From Gillisia sp. UBA3175 (GTDB taxonomy: Bacteria; Bacteroidota; Bacteroidia; Flavobacteriales; Flavobacteriaceae): a stretch of 64,000 nucleotides of DNA. Positions 61,378 to 64,000 of the stretch are shown in pieces. The notes under the pieces are model-generated. The model saw nothing but the letters and a program-made list of their open reading frames with translations, was not told where the DNA came from and did not search any database. The stretch spans positions 479,468 through 543,467 of the forward strand of contig DEXV01000006.1 in assembly GCA_002364325.1 (NCBI GenBank), given 5' to 3'. Numbering within the stretch: position 1 is the first letter of the stretch; the number at the start of each line of letters is the position of its first letter. A program made the position numbers and the translations under genes.

Positions 61378-62052
61378 CTATTTAAGAGGATTATTTGAAT
61401 TCTTTTTCCCTTTTATAATTTGCAAAACAACTGGTATTAATGAGAGTGCAACAATACCTAAGATAACGATTTCAAAATTATTTTTAACAAATGATAAGTT
61501 GCCAAAAAAGTAACCAGTAAAAGTTAACAGCATTACCCAAAAAGCGCCTCCTATAATATTAAAACGAATAAACTTCCCATAATGCATATTTCCGATGCCT
61601 GCGACAAATGGCGCAAATGTTCTAATGATAGGTACAAAACGAGCAATAATAATAGCTTTGGGACCGTGACGATTAAAAAAATCACTGGTTTTGTCTATAT
61701 TGTTTTTACCTACTAATGGTTTTCCTGCAAATTTCCACCCTAGAATTTTTAATCCAACGGTTTCTCCCAAATAATAATTTAAACTATCGCCTGCTACCGC
61801 AGCTAAAAATAAGAGTATAAGAATTATCCATAAATTGAGTGATGCTGTTTCTCCTGAAGCATTAGTAACGCCAGCACAAAATGTACCGGCCGCAAATAAT
61901 AATGAATCTCCTGGAAGAAAGGGTAATATTACAAGACCCGTTTCAATAAATATTATGGCGAAAAGTATTGCATAAACCCAATAACCATAATCTACGATCA
62001 TCGTAAACAAATGGCTGTCCAAATGAAGAAAAAAATCAAGAATACTTTGCAT
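61378..62052 (-). CDS. DedA family membrane protein
   Basis: 224 residues from the ATG at 62052; an in-frame TTG further upstream would add 16 residues before the natural start. Motifs 'FIETGLVILPFLPGDSLLFAAG' and 'FFNRHGPKAIIIARFVPIIRTFAPFVAGIG' are exactly those of DedA/DUF3412-type flippase proteins. DedA proteins recycle undecaprenyl phosphate or phosphatidylethanolamine and affect polymyxin resistance. Same strand as the phosphoesterase. Confidence 0.92.
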   Translation of the reverse strand: MQSILDFFLHLDSHLFTMIVDYGYWVYAILFAIIFIETGLVILPFLPGDSLLFAAGTFCAGVTNASGETASLNLWIILILLFLAAVAGDSLNYYLGETVGLKILGWKFAGKPLVGKNNIDKTSDFFNRHGPKAIIIARFVPIIRTFAPFVAGIGNMHYGKFIRFNIIGGAFWVMLLTFTGYFFGNLSFVKNNFEIVILGIVALSLIPVVLQIIKGKKNSNNPLK

Positions 62053-62176
62053 AGAATAATCTTTTATAATTTTTATTTTGGTTAGCAAGACTATCAACAA
62101 TCATTTAAGAAAGAATATCTAGCTTCAATTATAAACTGTTTGTTCAATTTAAAATTAGTTTTTGAGCCTAAAGAAC

Positions 62177-62938
62177 TTATATCGTAATCTCTTGTTGTTT
62201 CTTTTTGTGCTGTCTATGCGATATATAAATCAAAATACCAATCAGCACAATTGAGACAATACTGGCAGGGAGCGTCCCTAAATCCATACCGCCTTTATCT
62301 AAAGGCTTGGTAAGTAAATCGCCAAAGGTTGCGCCAAAAGGTCTCGTAAAAACAAATGCAATCCAGAACAACACTACTTGATTAATTTTAGTGAAATAAT
62401 GTAATAATAAAACTATCCCAATAATCCCAGCCGTAACCATAGCACCATATATATAACTCAGCCCGGCAACATCACTCAAATAATCTCCAAATGCAGTACC
62501 TAAACTATTTGAAAACAAAACAGCTGTCCAAAAAAACAGTTCTTTTTCCTTTTCAATAATAGGGTATACTTCTAAGTTTTTATATTGTGAATACCATACT
62601 GCAAGCGTGGCGATTAACCCAATAAGCAGAATAATACTTCCTACCGTATAACCCAGCCCAAGACTTCTATCCATAAAATCTGAAATCTCTGTACCCAAGG
62701 TTGTGGTAGCGATAATTACAAGCCAAAAATAAAGCGGCACGTATTTTTCTGAGTATAGCTGCACCATTAAAACAATTACGAAAAAACCAAGAGTGATAAG
62801 AATTCCTATCGAGTAGCCAAGCCCTAAAGTATGCGCAATAAAATCGCCCAAAGTTTCACCCAACGTAGTAGCGATAATCTTCATGATCCAGAAAAGAGCA
62901 GTGATTTCTGCAACTTTATTTAATGTGGCTTTTTCCAT
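62177..62938 (-). CDS. COG4705-like membrane protein
   Basis: 253 residues, about eight helices arranged as four repeats of roughly 60 residues. Each has 'TTLGETLGDFIxxxLGLGYxxGxxI' or a variant (positions about 24, 82, 146, 204). This is the uncharacterised membrane-anchored protein family COG4705. It is often found next to envelope-stress two-component systems. Palindrome and TCTAAAG box 5 lie upstream. Function unknown. Confidence 0.82.
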   Translation of the reverse strand: MEKATLNKVAEITALFWIMKIIATTLGETLGDFIAHTLGLGYSIGILITLGFFVIVLMVQLYSEKYVPLYFWLVIIATTTLGTEISDFMDRSLGLGYTVGSIILLIGLIATLAVWYSQYKNLEVYPIIEKEKELFFWTAVLFSNSLGTAFGDYLSDVAGLSYIYGAMVTAGIIGIVLLLHYFTKINQVVLFWIAFVFTRPFGATFGDLLTKPLDKGGMDLGTLPASIVSIVLIGILIYISHRQHKKKQQEITI

Positions 62939-62956
62939 TTTGAAACTGATGTTTTT

Positions 62957-62974
62957 GAAATCACAAGTGATTTC
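62957..62974. promoter_or_regulatory. Palindrome just upstream of the COG4705 gene
   Basis: GAAATCACAAGTGATTTC, 8-bp perfect arms, starting 19 bp upstream of the start codon. A repressor site or leader hairpin is possible. Confidence 0.4.
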
Positions 62975-63048
62975 TAATTCAAATAAAGAAACACTAAAAT
63001 TGTTGTCTAGAAGACATTATTTTTAATGTTTAAAAGTATTGAGATATT

Positions 63049-63066
63049 CTAAAGCAAACTTTAAGT
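63049..63066 (-). promoter_or_regulatory. TCTAAAG direct-repeat box 5 (COG4705)
   Basis: TCTAAAG-CAAA-CTTTAAG, 11-bp step, 111-128 bp upstream of the COG4705 gene. The remaining intergenic DNA to 63392 shows no gene. Confidence 0.6.
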
Positions 63067-63392
63067 TAGTATGACATATTTGTAAGTAGGGAGAAAATAA
63101 AGACGATTCAACAAGTCTATGGTCGGTAGTTGGATCAATGATGAATTGGCTTGTATCTTTTGTTACAGTACCCTTATTTAATACAAGAAAAGTGGCCCAT
63201 AATAGCCGTTATTCTGAATTCAAATCTTTTCAATTTGTTATAATCTATACTAGCTATACTATGAAGTAAGTAAATTTTAAGAAAATAATAAAACGTGATT
63301 TTTGGAAAGTCTTGTATGCGGTCGTGTGGTTCTATTTTTCTAGTAAAGATTCAGCATTCTTTAAATAACATCCATAGATTTAGAAATTGACT

Positions 63393-64000
63393 TTATTTTT
63401 TTTCATTAAAGTCAATTTCGAAAATGTGTTGTTTTTTATTATGCTCAAATCGGTAAGAAGGTACAAATCCATAATAATCGCAAATTTTCTTGACGATGGA
63501 AAGGCCTAAACCTGTTGAATCGGGCTTTTTACTTTCCTTATAGAATCGATCAAAAATATTTTCTGGATGATTTAATGCAGTGGTTCCATCATTAATAACT
63601 TGTAAAGAGCGCTCATATATTAACACACTAATTGGAAGATTGTTCAAGTTGTGCTTCAGGGCATTGGTTAAAAGATTATTTAAAAGAACTGAAGCGAGTG
63701 TTCTATCCATAACTATCTTCAATTCGTGATTGTCATCTAGATTAATTGAAGTTTGTGTTATTTCTTTAAAATTATTAATAGATTGCGTTAGCATCTCGTT
63801 CACAAAAATTGTCTCATTTTCGGTAAACTGGTGGTTATCTATTTTGGCTAATAATATCAATCGATTGTTAAGTTGTTTAAGACGTTGGATATCACTTTGT
63901 AGTGAATTCAATTGCTCAAATTGGCCTTCATTTATATTTTCACCATTAATTAGCGTATCTATTTTAACCTGCATAATTGCGAGTGGAGTTCGCATTTCGT
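63393..64000 (-). CDS. Sensor histidine kinase, C-terminal part (runs off the right edge)
   Basis: About 202 codons visible. The frame does not begin at the first ATG (63993-63995): the preceding codons read xAC-GAA, so the visible start is '(H)EMRTPLAI', the H-box, with the catalytic histidine codon cut by the window end. DHp helices, N-box 'LLNNLLTNALKHNL', D/F-box 'ENIFDRFYKESKKPDSTG' and G-box 'LGLSIVKKICDYYG' follow. It is the most likely sensor for the TCTAAAG regulon, with a response regulator expected just beyond the edge. Confidence 0.9.
   Translation of the reverse strand, partial: EMRTPLAIMQVKIDTLINGENINEGQFEQLNSLQSDIQRLKQLNNRLILLAKIDNHQFTENETIFVNEMLTQSINNFKEITQTSINLDDNHELKIVMDRTLASVLLNNLLTNALKHNLNNLPISVLIYERSLQVINDGTTALNHPENIFDRFYKESKKPDSTGLGLSIVKKICDYYGFVPSYRFEHNKKQHIFEIDFNEKK

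Overview
The window is AT-rich DNA from a bacterium of the phylum Bacteroidota, most likely a marine member of the Flavobacteriaceae. This rests on the gene families present: a GLPGLI-family protein beside a TonB-type barrel, Bacteroidota-style integrases with an Arm-binding domain, a DUF5906/Toprim/MobC/relaxase mobilisation block, a CusA-CusC fusion, and PepSY-like and DUF302 proteins. No rRNA gene, complete tRNA or CRISPR array is present. All functional names are read from protein motifs and gene order; no database search was possible.

Layout. (1) 0-3.0 kb: the start of an unrecognised gene, a DUF5655/PD-(D/E)XK-like protein, a relic resembling the N-terminus of a type I methylase, and a three-gene split HipA module (HipB-HipS-HipT order) with three palindromic operators exactly 40 bp apart. 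(2) 3.1-9.5 kb: a small exported cysteine-containing peptide, a GLPGLI protein, an 869-residue outer-membrane barrel and a convergent two-component system; the peptide promoter has four 10-bp-phased TTAAC repeats. (3) 10.0-16.2 kb: a mobilisable element (relaxase, MobC, Toprim protein, DUF5906 helicase, integrase) with an iteron-like array. It meets a second integrase (16.4 kb) at a 3' fragment of tRNA-Leu(CAA). (4) 17.7-28.0 kb: heavy-metal efflux (duplicated His-containing proteins, CusA-CusC fusion, CusB, MFS, ferredoxin-like protein, HupE/UreJ and an anchor protein). (5) 28.2-52.8 kb: a sulfur-compound oxidation and detoxification island. It holds a TsdA-like thiosulfate dehydrogenase, a SorA/SorB-like sulfite dehydrogenase, rhodaneses, persulfide dioxygenase, SoxB-like and 5'-nucleotidase proteins, DsrE and DoxX proteins, DsbD/TlpA, YeeE/YedE and TauE transporters and DUF302 proteins. 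(6) 53.1-53.6 kb: a scar in which a 409-bp near-copy of the left element's end is cut at a tRNA-3'-end-like sequence. (7) 53.9-64 kb: an envelope-modification cluster (PAP2, ArnT-like, LAB_N, GT2, epimerase, PepSY, phosphoesterase, DedA, COG4705 protein) ending in a histidine kinase cut by the window edge.

Two candidate regulons are visible by eye. Most operons of the sulfur island start next to a TGTAAC-N4-GTTACA palindrome (eight sites, 29.5-52.8 kb), a form typical of Crp/Fnr-family regulators, although no such regulator lies in the window. Five promoters of the envelope cluster carry TCTAAAG-type direct repeats spaced 11 bp, a form typical of OmpR/PmrA-family response regulators, and a sensor kinase is encoded at the end of the cluster.

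The sulfur island appears to be a thiosulfate, sulfite and persulfide pathway assembled without SoxYZ or SoxAX in this window. It contains a SoxB-like protein that has the SoxB-type GHW(D/E)F motif but no signal peptide. The metal and sulfur regions lie between two direct copies of a mobile-element end, so the 43-kb segment was probably acquired horizontally.
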